Source: Bacteroidales bacterium (lineage in GTDB: Bacteria > Bacteroidota > Bacteroidia > Bacteroidales > UBA932). From it: DNA of 17,177 nucleotides. This document shows, one piece after another, positions 8,424 to 16,389 of this stretch. Positions within the stretch are counted from its first letter, which is position 1, and each line of letters begins with the position of its first letter. The DNA lies in assembly GCA_004555145.1 (NCBI GenBank), contig SFJB01000024.1, forward strand, positions 1 through 17,177. The letters are read 5' to 3'. The position numbers and the translations under genes were made by a program. The notes below the pieces were generated by a model. That model was not told where the DNA came from. It made no database searches and saw nothing but the letters and a program-made list of their open reading frames with translations.

Positions 8424-11289
8424 CTCCAGGAATCCTTCCCTCACGGAAGTATTCCAGAGTGGATTTCAGTATGTAAAGTCTGTCATTTTCAGATATTACG
8501 GTCTCCAGAGGTACTCCGATGGAGACCGTTCTGCATTTCCCGTTGTCATGGCACAGAGCGGCTCCCATCCCCGTATCAGGGTATCTGAGCCAAATTTGAG
8601 CCGTCTTTGAGGCCGCCTTCAATCCGTCAGGCCTTTCTACGCAATAGATTTCGGAATTGCGCTTCGAACTGAATGGCATGTCTCCAAGCATGCCGGAACG
8701 GCTTCCGTGAGGACTGCCCAGTTTATATCCGAAGAGGGACTTGCAGAATTCCGTGTCTTCAGCCTGAGAGACAATATAGCAGCCGGACACGAGCAGATGC
8801 GAGCCGGCAAGCGCTGAAGCATTAAGTGCAGTACGCATCTGAGGATCGAATATGGGGTACTTCTCTCCTCCCTGCTTGCCGCAGATGAGGTCTATGGCAA
8901 AAATGTCAGAGCGGGCAAGATCCCTTTTGAAACTTCCGGAAGAGCAGGACTGCACACTGTATCCGAGCTTGAGATACATCTCAGCCCTTTGGGACACGAA
9001 GTCAAAGCTGTTTCCGGCAATTATGTTCCCGGCCTCATAGCTGTGGGATGCCCCGAACCCGGGGTAGTCGTTATCTACGAATTCCGCGTAGGGATTGAAC
9101 TCATAGTTTTCTCCCACGAAAGATATGTCCCTTATGTAAGGAACGCCGGAATCGCTGCGCAGGTCGAAGCCGGCGTAACTTTCCCCGTCTATCCACGCCG
9201 GGGCTGATACCTTGGTGAAATTGTTTACTACAAGAATCCTCCCCTTAATTTCATTCTCAGGGACAGCTACCGAAAGGACTTCAGAAGGAAAACTCTTCCC
9301 TCCATCGTTGTATGCTTCGATCTTGAAGCTGTACACTTGTCCTTTCTTGACAGGGATTTCAGCCCTGCATCCCCTGATCTCAATACCCTCGTCGAAGGCT
9401 CCATCTCCTATGCGCGTGCGCAAGATGTAGCCTTCAGGTTTTGCCGTCACTTCCAGCTCGTCTTCCGTCGCTTCCCAGCTGAGTATGGCGAGCTTGCTGT
9501 CAGAGCTGAGTTCTGCCTTGAAATTGTGCACGGGAAGCGGCTGCACTTCGTATTCGCATCCATAATACTCGCTCAAGGTCTTGAGTATGCCTTTGTACAC
9601 AGCCCGGCTCACCGCGAAACGGAAGGACGGGTCGAGACCGTATTTCATATCATTGAAATTCTGGTGGCTGAGCAGCTCCAGAATCATTGCCGGGGTGCCG
9701 GTAGTGCGGCACTCGCTGTAGCTCTTGTCCCAGATTCCGCGTCTGTTCCAGTCAGGCTTGTATTCGCGGCGTATGTCCCTTACGATTTGGGTCTGCACAT
9801 AGTCGCAGAGTAGCCTGCTCACCATCCTGTCCCTACCGTCCGGGAGTTTGCGGGAGTTGTCCGCCCTCAAGGTGTAAATTGCCAGAGTGCCTATGGTGCT
9901 GTCCGCCCTCGCTATGCCTGCATCGCTGTGGAATGCGAGGCTCAGGTCAAAGGCTATGCCTTTCTCTTCCTGCATCATCACCGTCCAGAGTCCGCGTGTG
10001 GCAAAGTCATTGGTGTAATCGTTGTCCCAATTCTGGGTTATCTTGCTGTCCACTCCGGCCCACTGCATCCAGTAGTGCGCGCCTTCTGCGGAACTTGCCA
10101 TTCCTGAGGTCTTGCCTTCGCGCTCAAGCTTGCCCATTCCGCCTCCTATCTTCACTGCGTCGGCGCTTACTACCTCTCCCTCCCGGCCACGGTTGTCCAG
10201 CATTACATAGCCTTCGTTCCCTTCTCCGAATTCGAAGGTTCCGAGGTATATCCAGGTGCCTCCTCCCTTGCTCTGGTCAACAATGAACCTGCTCTCGCCG
10301 CCAAGGTGGCGTACGCTGTAATGAGCCTTCCCGCAGCTGTTCGGCAAGGATGCGTATGAGATGTAGACTGCATACTCGCCCCTTTTCCTGATTTCCGGGG
10401 TCCATTTTACGCTGGCGCTGGCCTTCCCCTGATTGCACTCTGCAATGCGGAAGGTCCCCGCCTTGAAAGGATTGTCCTCAAAGCTGTAGCTTCGCTTGAA
10501 GTCGGCGAATCCTGTGCCTCCGTTTTTCCAGTTGCCGCGCTCATCGTAGCTGCCGCGCTGGCGCAACTGAGGCTCCCTGTGGCCGCCGAAGCTGTGGTCG
10601 TTGTCGCAAATGATTTCCAAAGTCTGAATGTCCCTTTCCCTTGGGGTCATTACATAAGCTCCTGCATTTTCCAGCATCGGCATCAGGAAGGGGAGTACGT
10701 AGCTTTGGGTGTACATATCCTCGACAGTGGTATGCATGCAGGCGCGTTGCCATATCCATTCTCCACTGCTCTCGTCGTAGTAGCGTCCGTGACTTTGCCA
10801 TAGGGCTATCGTCCTGTCCTGCAGTCCTTTGGGATATTCTATGGCGCCTTCCTTCGATACGATGGCGCGACGTCCCGCGACTGCCGGATCGCTGGAGCGC
10901 AGGGAATAATCCACCGGCTTGCCGTCAAAGGTGAGTTCCGGAAGGGACAGCTCCTGGAGCTCATATCTGTTCGTCAGAACCTTGCCGCGACGGTAATTGA
11001 TGCCTTCACCGAGCATAAGTTCGTCAAGATAATCGAAGAACCATTCTATGTCTTCCTTATGCCAGGGATAGTACGAAAGCTCTGCGTTGAAGGTGATGTC
11101 CATCCTGTTTCCGCGCACAGTGGTCCTGGTAACCTTGAGTTCCTGTTCCACGCCCGTCCTCTCCTTGAGTTTGAGAATGAGGCTGTCACATATGGGTTCA
11201 AAGTTTCTCAGTCCTATTGCGCCATTCGCTACAAGCGCAGGCGCCAGGGTCAAAAGGCAGGCGGCAAGGAGATAGCGTAAAACTTTCAT
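8413..11289 (-). CDS. Secreted amidase-like protein with golvesin-like and fibronectin III regions
   Basis: The 958-residue product begins with a signal peptide (MKVLRYLLAACLLTLAPALVANG), so it is exported. Residues about 160-575 resemble the Amidase_3 fold (N-acetylmuramoyl-L-alanine amidase), split by an insert. The four expected zinc or catalytic positions can be assigned: H167 in WQSHGRYYD, E190 in TTVEDMYTQ, H454 in LAFHSDAG and E538 in MILELLSHQNF. The insert at about 265-385 resembles the golvesin C-terminal beta-sandwich (GEYAVYISY, GTWIYLGTFEFGEG, VSADAVKIGGG), a putative carbohydrate-binding module. A fibronectin III-like region covers about 590-680 (ends YSFKIEAYNDGGKSFPSEVLS). The last 270 residues (GRILVVNNF onward) match no family I can name; homologues are often annotated xanthan lyase or golvesin-domain protein. 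Peptidoglycan cleavage is inferred. I chose ATG 11289, which overlaps the vanZ-like stop by 1 nt (TGATG), over upstream in-frame starts that lack a signal peptide. It is the last gene of the operon. Confidence 0.8.
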   Translation of the reverse strand: MKVLRYLLAACLLTLAPALVANGAIGLRNFEPICDSLILKLKERTGVEQELKVTRTTVRGNRMDITFNAELSYYPWHKEDIEWFFDYLDELMLGEGINYRRGKVLTNRYELQELSLPELTFDGKPVDYSLRSSDPAVAGRRAIVSKEGAIEYPKGLQDRTIALWQSHGRYYDESSGEWIWQRACMHTTVEDMYTQSYVLPFLMPMLENAGAYVMTPRERDIQTLEIICDNDHSFGGHREPQLRQRGSYDERGNWKNGGTGFADFKRSYSFEDNPFKAGTFRIAECNQGKASASVKWTPEIRKRGEYAVYISYASLPNSCGKAHYSVRHLGGESRFIVDQSKGGGTWIYLGTFEFGEGNEGYVMLDNRGREGEVVSADAVKIGGGMGKLEREGKTSGMASSAEGAHYWMQWAGVDSKITQNWDNDYTNDFATRGLWTVMMQEEKGIAFDLSLAFHSDAGIARADSTIGTLAIYTLRADNSRKLPDGRDRMVSRLLCDYVQTQIVRDIRREYKPDWNRRGIWDKSYSECRTTGTPAMILELLSHQNFNDMKYGLDPSFRFAVSRAVYKGILKTLSEYYGCEYEVQPLPVHNFKAELSSDSKLAILSWEATEDELEVTAKPEGYILRTRIGDGAFDEGIEIRGCRAEIPVKKGQVYSFKIEAYNDGGKSFPSEVLSVAVPENEIKGRILVVNNFTKVSAPAWIDGESYAGFDLRSDSGVPYIRDISFVGENYEFNPYAEFVDNDYPGFGASHSYEAGNIIAGNSFDFVSQRAEMYLKLGYSVQSCSSGSFKRDLARSDIFAIDLICGKQGGEKYPIFDPQMRTALNASALAGSHLLVSGCYIVSQAEDTEFCKSLFGYKLGSPHGSRSGMLGDMPFSSKRNSEIYCVERPDGLKAASKTAQIWLRYPDTGMGAALCHDNGKCRTVSIGVPLETVISENDRLYILKSTLEYFREGRIPGEED

Positions 11290-11714
11290 CAGCGTTTCTT
11301 TCTGTTGTTCTGTTTGAATCGGTGTCTGATCAGGTCCGTGAAGAATACTATCACTCCGGAAATGCAGATGGCGAGACAGTCTGCACCGAAATCGTTTATG
11401 TCCTCGGAACGGTAGGGGAGGGCCCCCTGGATAATCTCGGTTATGCCCGCTATGATGGCGCTGAAGGCACAAACCGATATTACTGTGGCGAGGCTTATCC
11501 AAGCCCCTGAAGTCTTCCTGTCATAGGCGAAGAAGGCAATGATAGGCAAGGGAAAGAACATGGCAAAGTGGGCCAGCTTGTCTGCGGGAATATTGAAAAA
11601 GCTCCTCTGAACATCGGGAAGTTTGTCCGGCCTGGCAAAACAGAGGTAAGCCACCGCGCCTATATATGCCACAAGCAATATGCGGAAAAGTATGCTAGAG
11701 AACTTGCATTTCAT
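11289..11714 (-). CDS. VanZ-like integral membrane protein
   Basis: The 141-residue product has four hydrophobic segments (about 8-26, 50-64, 72-92, 110-126) and the VanZ-like features DKLAHFAMFFPL in the second segment, TEIIQGALPYRSEDINDFGAD before the last one. VanZ gives teicoplanin resistance in enterococci by an unclear mechanism, but the wider family is spread through bacteria without resistance clusters and its molecular activity is not established. In Bacteroidetes such short VanZ-like proteins are common single-copy genes. The start at 11714 lies 20 nt inside the ABC exporter gene, and the stop shares 1 nt with the start of the amidase-like gene, so translation of all three is probably coupled. 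A role in envelope homeostasis is suggested by the neighbours only. Confidence 0.82.
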   Translation of the reverse strand: MKCKFSSILFRILLVAYIGAVAYLCFARPDKLPDVQRSFFNIPADKLAHFAMFFPLPIIAFFAYDRKTSGAWISLATVISVCAFSAIIAGITEIIQGALPYRSEDINDFGADCLAICISGVIVFFTDLIRHRFKQNNRKKR

Positions 11715-13527
11715 AAAGCTTCTTGTAATATCCGTTCTTCTCTATGAGTTCGTCGTGAGTGCCACGCTCCACTATGCGGCCTTCATTCATCACTATGATT
11801 TCGTCGGCTTTTCTTATCGTGCTGAGTCTGTGTGCGATGGATATTGTCGTACGGTTGCTCATCAGGTAGTCCAGGGCTTCCTGCACCATCCTTTCGGATT
11901 CGGTGTCAAGAGAAGCTGTGGCTTCGTCAAGAATCAGGATAGGAGGGTTCTTGAGTATGGCGCGGGCTATGCTGATACGCTGCCTCTGACCTCCGGAAAG
12001 CAGCTGCCCGCGGTCGCCGATATTGGTTTCGTAACCCTGCTCCTTTTCCATTATGAAGTCGTGGGCGTTGGCTATCCTGGCCGCGGCAACCACCTCTTCC
12101 ATCGTGGCGTTCTCTACGCCGAATGCTATGTTGTTGAAGATGGTGTCGTTGAAAAGTATAGGGTCCTGGTTTACGTTGCCCATAAGGGCGCGAAGGTCAC
12201 GGGTGCTGATGTCCTTCAGGTCTATGCCGTCTATGCTGATGCTTCCTGCGCTTGGATCGTAGAAGCGCGGGATAAGGTCCACCAGGGTGGATTTGCCGGC
12301 CCCGCTGGCTCCCACAATTGCAATATTGCGTCCTTTTTTGATTTCAAGATTGATGTCCCGGAGTATCTGCTTGCCTCCCTGTTCGTAGAAGAAGTCCACT
12401 CCCTTGAAGCGTATGGAGTCGCTGAAACTCTTGAGTCTGACTGGATCGGCACTCTCCCTGATATTGTTTTCCGCTTTCAGGATGACATTTATTCGGTCCA
12501 TGGAGGCAAGCCCCTTAGGTATGCCGTAAGCTGCCTTGGAAAAGTCCTTGATAGGCTGGATGACGCTGTAGAGTATGGCCATATATGACATGAATGCCGG
12601 GGCGTCGATAACTGATCTGGAGCCGAGAATGAGGGTGCCTCCGAACCACAGGACTATGGCTATCATCACGGAACCAAGGAATTCGCTCACCGGGTGGGCG
12701 CTGGCCTGGCGTATGGCCACCTTGTTGCTTTTGCGGCGCATTGAATCGGTGACGTTGTCGAATCTTCCGCTCATCTTACCCTCTGCGAGGAAGGCCTTGA
12801 TGATGCGCAGTCCGCCCAGGGTCTCTTCCACCTGGCTCATAGTGTCTGACCAGTATTTCTGCGCCTCGGCTGAACGGGCTTTGAGCTTGCGCCCTATCAC
12901 GCTCATTATCCACACCATAAGCGGAGCGAAGATGAGGGTGAATATGGTCAGCTGCCAGGACATTATGAAGAGCACCGCCATATAGATGACGATGAGGATG
13001 GGATTCTTGATAAGCATATCAATTGTGGAGGTGATGGAAGTCTCGACCTCCTGCACATCGCCGCTGATTCTGGCAATTATGTCACCCTTGCGCTCCTGGC
13101 TGAAGAAGCCCAGTGGCAGGGAAATGATCTTGTTGTAAATCTGCATCCTCATATCCTTGACCACGCCTGTGCGTATTGGAACCATCACTGCGGATGCTCC
13201 GAAGTAGCAGGCCGTCTTGACGAGAACTATGAGGCAGAATACCAGACAGAGACCCAGCAGCACCCTTTCTGCACCGCTGCGTTCAATGAGACTGTAGACA
13301 TACCAGTAGACATTGTTGGTCAGGTCTCCGAAATTCATGCCCTTGTGCCATGGAATGAACTCGTATGTCTTGTCGGAGACGTTGAAAAGTATCTGGAGTA
13401 TAGGTATGAGCAGGGAGAATGAAAAAACATTGAACACGGCCGACAGTATGTTCATTACCACCGAGCCTGCAAGGTATTTCCTGTATGGAGGGATGTAAGC
13501 CCTCAAAATTTTCCAAAAAGACTTCAT
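11695..13527 (-). CDS. MsbA-like ABC exporter, fused membrane and ATPase domains
   Basis: This is a half-size type IV ABC exporter of 610 residues that would work as a homodimer in the inner membrane. The N-terminal ABC_membrane domain (about 20-340) has roughly six hydrophobic helices. The ATPase domain (about 370-610) is complete: Walker A GASGAGKST at 406-414, Q-loop Q454 in NVNQDPILF, signature LSGGQ at 510-514, Walker B ILILDE ending D534-E535, and switch H566 in SIAHRLSTI. All catalytic residues are present. The closest familiar functions are MsbA (lipid A-core flippase) and related lipid or peptide exporters; the substrate cannot be deduced, although a lipid or glycan is plausible given a VanZ-like protein and an amidase-like enzyme directly downstream. 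The gene follows the MBL-fold gene after 51 nt, the longest gap in the operon, where I see no convincing promoter or terminator. Confidence 0.93.
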   Translation of the reverse strand: MKSFWKILRAYIPPYRKYLAGSVVMNILSAVFNVFSFSLLIPILQILFNVSDKTYEFIPWHKGMNFGDLTNNVYWYVYSLIERSGAERVLLGLCLVFCLIVLVKTACYFGASAVMVPIRTGVVKDMRMQIYNKIISLPLGFFSQERKGDIIARISGDVQEVETSITSTIDMLIKNPILIVIYMAVLFIMSWQLTIFTLIFAPLMVWIMSVIGRKLKARSAEAQKYWSDTMSQVEETLGGLRIIKAFLAEGKMSGRFDNVTDSMRRKSNKVAIRQASAHPVSEFLGSVMIAIVLWFGGTLILGSRSVIDAPAFMSYMAILYSVIQPIKDFSKAAYGIPKGLASMDRINVILKAENNIRESADPVRLKSFSDSIRFKGVDFFYEQGGKQILRDINLEIKKGRNIAIVGASGAGKSTLVDLIPRFYDPSAGSISIDGIDLKDISTRDLRALMGNVNQDPILFNDTIFNNIAFGVENATMEEVVAAARIANAHDFIMEKEQGYETNIGDRGQLLSGGQRQRISIARAILKNPPILILDEATASLDTESERMVQEALDYLMSNRTTISIAHRLSTIRKADEIIVMNEGRIVERGTHDELIEKNGYYKKLYEMQVL

Positions 13528-13578
13528 AAAACCTTCGAAGATACTAAAAATAGCTCAAATACACAAGCTGGGAATTGC

Positions 13579-14385
13579 TCAGTCCAGGTTGAACCAGACC
13601 GAAGGACATTCTCGTGGCAGCGGAACCAGACGTATTGCAGGGTCCAGTACAGCGCGGGTGCAATCGCGAGCCAGCTCAGGGGTATTGTTGTGCTCGCTCA
13701 AGTGGCAAAGGAAGACATTGCGCAGTCCGGAGTGGGAAAATTGTGCAACGGCGCGGGCGCATTCCTGGTTGGAAAGGTGGCCGAATCCGTTGCGTATGCG
13801 ATCCTGCAGTTCGGGAGGGTAGGGTCCGTTCTTCAGCATCACGGGGTCGTAATTCGACTCGATAACCACGGTATCAGCCTGGGAAGCAAGGTCCAGGGCT
13901 TCCTTGGTCATACGTCCTATGTCGGTCATTATTACGAACTTGTATCCATCGATCATGATGGCGTACCCAAGGGTTTGCGTGGCATCGTGAGGCACCACAA
14001 AGTACTTGACACGTATGCGGCCATGCTCGATCTCATTCCAGCCGTCGGCAAGATTGCGGCGGCAAGATGCAAGGTGCTCACCTGTGAGGCGCTTGCTCAT
14101 GAGCGCGGCGCTGAGTTTGGGAGTAGTCCAGACCGGTTTGCGGTGAAGTTTGCAATATGAACCGAGTGAGCGTATATGGTCATAGTGATCGTGAGTCACA
14201 AGTATTCCGGATATTATTTCAGGCTTGATCCCGTCAATTGCGAGCTCTTTTTTGAGTCTGCGCGGGCTTACGCCGGCATCTATGAGCAAGGCACAGTCAC
14301 AGTTGCCCCCTTCGTCGAATGAGCCCAGGAAATAGCAGTTCCCGCAGCTGCCGGACGAGAGGGACTTGAAGCGTATTCTATTCAT
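13579..14385 (-). CDS. Metallo-beta-lactamase-fold hydrolase, WalJ/YycJ type
   Basis: The 268-residue product has the dinuclear metal motif HDHYDH (H65, H67, D69, H70) and the later metal ligands expected for the fold: H133 in VPHDA and D155 in IMTDIGRMT. The opening SLSSGSCGNCYFL, ESNYD (176-180), GHLSN (212-216) and LCHLSEHNN (237-244) are typical of the YycJ/WalJ branch. In Firmicutes that protein is linked to the WalKR cell-wall regulon and has been described as a DNA-acting exonuclease; in Bacteroidota the role is less clear. No signal peptide is seen, so it is cytoplasmic. I chose ATG 14385, which overlaps the end of the TPR gene by 8 nt and starts the protein where the family does; a GTG at 14409 would add eight residues. 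The overlap shows it belongs to the same transcript as the TPR gene. Confidence 0.88.
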   Translation of the reverse strand: MNRIRFKSLSSGSCGNCYFLGSFDEGGNCDCALLIDAGVSPRRLKKELAIDGIKPEIISGILVTHDHYDHIRSLGSYCKLHRKPVWTTPKLSAALMSKRLTGEHLASCRRNLADGWNEIEHGRIRVKYFVVPHDATQTLGYAIMIDGYKFVIMTDIGRMTKEALDLASQADTVVIESNYDPVMLKNGPYPPELQDRIRNGFGHLSNQECARAVAQFSHSGLRNVFLCHLSEHNNTPELARDCTRAVLDPAIRLVPLPRECPSVWFNLD

Positions 14386-16351
14386 TCTCGCAATATTTGG
14401 AAATGACACTGTATGAGTCGGCTACACCCAGTTCACCGGCTCTGGAGAGGTCTATGCAGCCTTTCTCCTTGTCTTTGAGATATATGAGCACCAGGCCTCT
14501 GTTGAAATAGGCTTCTCCCATTTCAGGGTAGAGCTTCAAAGCCATATCGTAATCCTCAATGGCGTTCACCAGCTCGGACGAGAGGCAATGGAGATTGCCG
14601 AGGTCGAAATACAGGTATGGGATGTCCGGCAAGATGGCAAGCGCGGCCTTTATGTCGGCTATGGCATCGGAGTAATCGTAGGACTTGGCGACCTTGTCGC
14701 TGACCCTTGCCCTGGTGGCTCCTTCCGTGTCCATTGACAGGGTCTGCACATTGCCTTCGAGACTTGCAATGAAGTCTATCATCTCAGCCTTGAGGACGCC
14801 TCTGTTCATTAGGTAGAAGGCTTTGTAATAGCGGGCGTACTTGTCCCGTGAACCCTCGTCTCCTGCCGTCTCCACCGCTTTATTGAAATAATCCAGAGCA
14901 TTGTTGAACTGCCTTTCCTGCAATTCCTGAAGACCTTTGACGAAATACTCCTCAGCCCCGGTGGCTATGACCAGTTCCGTGCTTCCGTCCTCTATCCTGT
15001 TGCTGACAAGCACATTCAGAGGAAGGACTTCCCTGAAGCGGTCGATCAGAGCGTTCTCATACTTGCGCCCCATCACGTTGGCGCTCTCTTCCTGCCTGTC
15101 CGTCAGGGTGAAACGGTACAAAGGCTGGAGTTTGATGTCCACATCCCTGTGCTGGAGCAGCTCATTGTCGAAATTCTTCTTCGCGAAATCGGCATCCAGA
15201 GCAATGAGTGAATTGTAGAGCTTGGTGGTGTCTGCGAATTCCGCGTTCACTCCGCCCTCCCTGTATTCCTTGACTTTCTGCTGGGCAATGAGGTAGTCGG
15301 CCTTGGATTCGCGCTGGCGTCCCAGCATATTCTCGACATAGGAACGGTTGAGATAAGCCTTGGCGAAGTCCGGGTAAAGCTCTATGGACTTGCTGTAGTC
15401 TTCGAGCGCGTCTTCCAACCTGTCCATCTCCACGAAAATCGCCGCCCTGTTGTAGTGCGCCAGCACGTTGCTCGGGTTTATGTTGATAACCCTGTCCATA
15501 TCTTCCAGGGCCTTCTCGTACTCTCCCACCTGGGCGTATATGAGACTCCTGTTGTACAGGGTGAGGGCGTTGCCGGGATCCTGGCTCAACACCATATTCA
15601 AGTCGGCCATCGCCTCGTTGAGGTTCTTGAGCTCGTAGTTCAGCAGGGCGCGGTTGAAGAAGGCGAAGGTGCTGGTAGAATCCAGACCTATGGCCATATC
15701 CAGGTCGGCGACAGCCTTGTCGTATTCCTTCCTCTCAGCGTGTATTCTGGCTCTGCGCACGTAACCTTCGGGCTCGTAACGGTCCAGCTTTATTGCCTGA
15801 TTGTAGTCGGACAGGGCTTTCAAAGTGTCTTTGAGGAACAGGTATGAAGCGCCCCTGTTGAGATAGGCGGACGGATCCTTGGGCTCCTTTCTGATATAAT
15901 AGTCGAAGTCTTCCACGGCCTTGTCGAACTTCTGTGCGAGGAAGTTGGTGACTCCGCGGGAAAAGTATATTCCGTAAAGACCGGGCCTCAGGCTCAGGGC
16001 CTTGTCGAAATCCTCGAATGCCCCGTCGAAGTCGCCGGAGCGGCTGCGGGTGATGGCTCGGTAGTGATATCCGTTCGTGAATACGGGATTGAGCCTGATA
16101 GAATTGTTGAAGTCCTTGTCGGCTCCGCGTATGTCCCCGAGATTGTATTTGGCTATGCCTCTGAAAAAGAAACTCCAATAGTCGGTGGTGTCCAGGCGGG
16201 TAAGGACATTGAACTGCTCTATTGCCTTTGCGTATTTGCCTTCCGAAAGAGCCTGACGCCCACGCCACATGAAGACGTCCTTGTCGTACTGGGCAAAGAC
16301 GGAATTTGCTGATAAAAGCAATAAAACTATGGGGAGTAAGAACTTTTTCAT
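14378..16351 (-). CDS. Secreted tetratricopeptide-repeat protein
   Basis: The 657-residue product opens with a clear signal peptide (MKKFLLPIVLLLLSANSVFAQ), so it is probably periplasmic or associated with the outer membrane. Ten consecutive TPR units of about 34 residues run from about 27 to 365, each with the W/Y-x-x-x-G/R and A-x-x-D/Y-F/Y-x-A/x pattern (for example YLNRGASYLFLKDTLKALSDY). A middle region of about 110 residues without clear repeats follows, then about three more TPR units to the C terminus. TPR arrays are protein-binding scaffolds and no enzyme motif is visible. It is the first gene of the - strand operon, so it may organise envelope proteins made with it, but partners are unknown. 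I chose ATG 16351 because it places the signal peptide at the N terminus; upstream in-frame starts run through the divergent promoter region. Confidence 0.87.
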   Translation of the reverse strand: MKKFLLPIVLLLLSANSVFAQYDKDVFMWRGRQALSEGKYAKAIEQFNVLTRLDTTDYWSFFFRGIAKYNLGDIRGADKDFNNSIRLNPVFTNGYHYRAITRSRSGDFDGAFEDFDKALSLRPGLYGIYFSRGVTNFLAQKFDKAVEDFDYYIRKEPKDPSAYLNRGASYLFLKDTLKALSDYNQAIKLDRYEPEGYVRRARIHAERKEYDKAVADLDMAIGLDSTSTFAFFNRALLNYELKNLNEAMADLNMVLSQDPGNALTLYNRSLIYAQVGEYEKALEDMDRVININPSNVLAHYNRAAIFVEMDRLEDALEDYSKSIELYPDFAKAYLNRSYVENMLGRQRESKADYLIAQQKVKEYREGGVNAEFADTTKLYNSLIALDADFAKKNFDNELLQHRDVDIKLQPLYRFTLTDRQEESANVMGRKYENALIDRFREVLPLNVLVSNRIEDGSTELVIATGAEEYFVKGLQELQERQFNNALDYFNKAVETAGDEGSRDKYARYYKAFYLMNRGVLKAEMIDFIASLEGNVQTLSMDTEGATRARVSDKVAKSYDYSDAIADIKAALAILPDIPYLYFDLGNLHCLSSELVNAIEDYDMALKLYPEMGEAYFNRGLVLIYLKDKEKGCIDLSRAGELGVADSYSVISKYCENE

Positions 16352-16359
16352 TAATTTTG
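16328..16359 (+). promoter_or_regulatory. Predicted promoter of the M28 peptidase-like gene
   Basis: TAATTTTG at 16352-16359 matches TAnnTTTG exactly. TATG at 16328-16331 lies 20 bp upstream as a weaker -33 element (consensus TTTG). Transcription would start near 16365, about 25 nt before the ATG at 16390. The -33 part overlaps the signal-peptide codons of the divergent TPR gene. Confidence 0.5.
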
Positions 16360-16367
16360 CAAATATA
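16360..16367 (-). promoter_or_regulatory. Possible -7 element of the TPR-to-amidase operon
   Basis: On the - strand this reads TATATTTG, an exact TAnnTTTG match. The expected -33 position holds only GTTC, and transcription would start about 3 nt before the TPR gene ATG at 16351, so the leader would be almost absent. A second near-match, GATATTTG, lies at 16378-16371 and would give a leader of about 13 nt. Which is used cannot be decided here. Confidence 0.4.
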
Positions 16368-16389
16368 AAACAAATATCGCACCTGAACG

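Noticed and set aside
11290..11502. N-terminal extension of the amidase-like gene upstream of 11289
   Set aside because: The extra 71 residues overlap the vanZ-like gene out of frame, are rich in Arg/His/Pro, and precede a perfect signal peptide at 11289.
11680..12588. 302-codon open frame on the + strand opposite the ABC exporter
   Set aside because: Shadow of the conserved ATPase domain on the other strand; no motif of its own.
13528..13578. Possible promoter (TGTATTTG on the - strand) or weak AGCT/AGCT hairpin in the 51-nt gap before the ABC exporter gene
   Set aside because: The -7 match lacks the key A and has no -33 partner; the hairpin has only 4 bp with a 10-base loop. Neither is better than chance.
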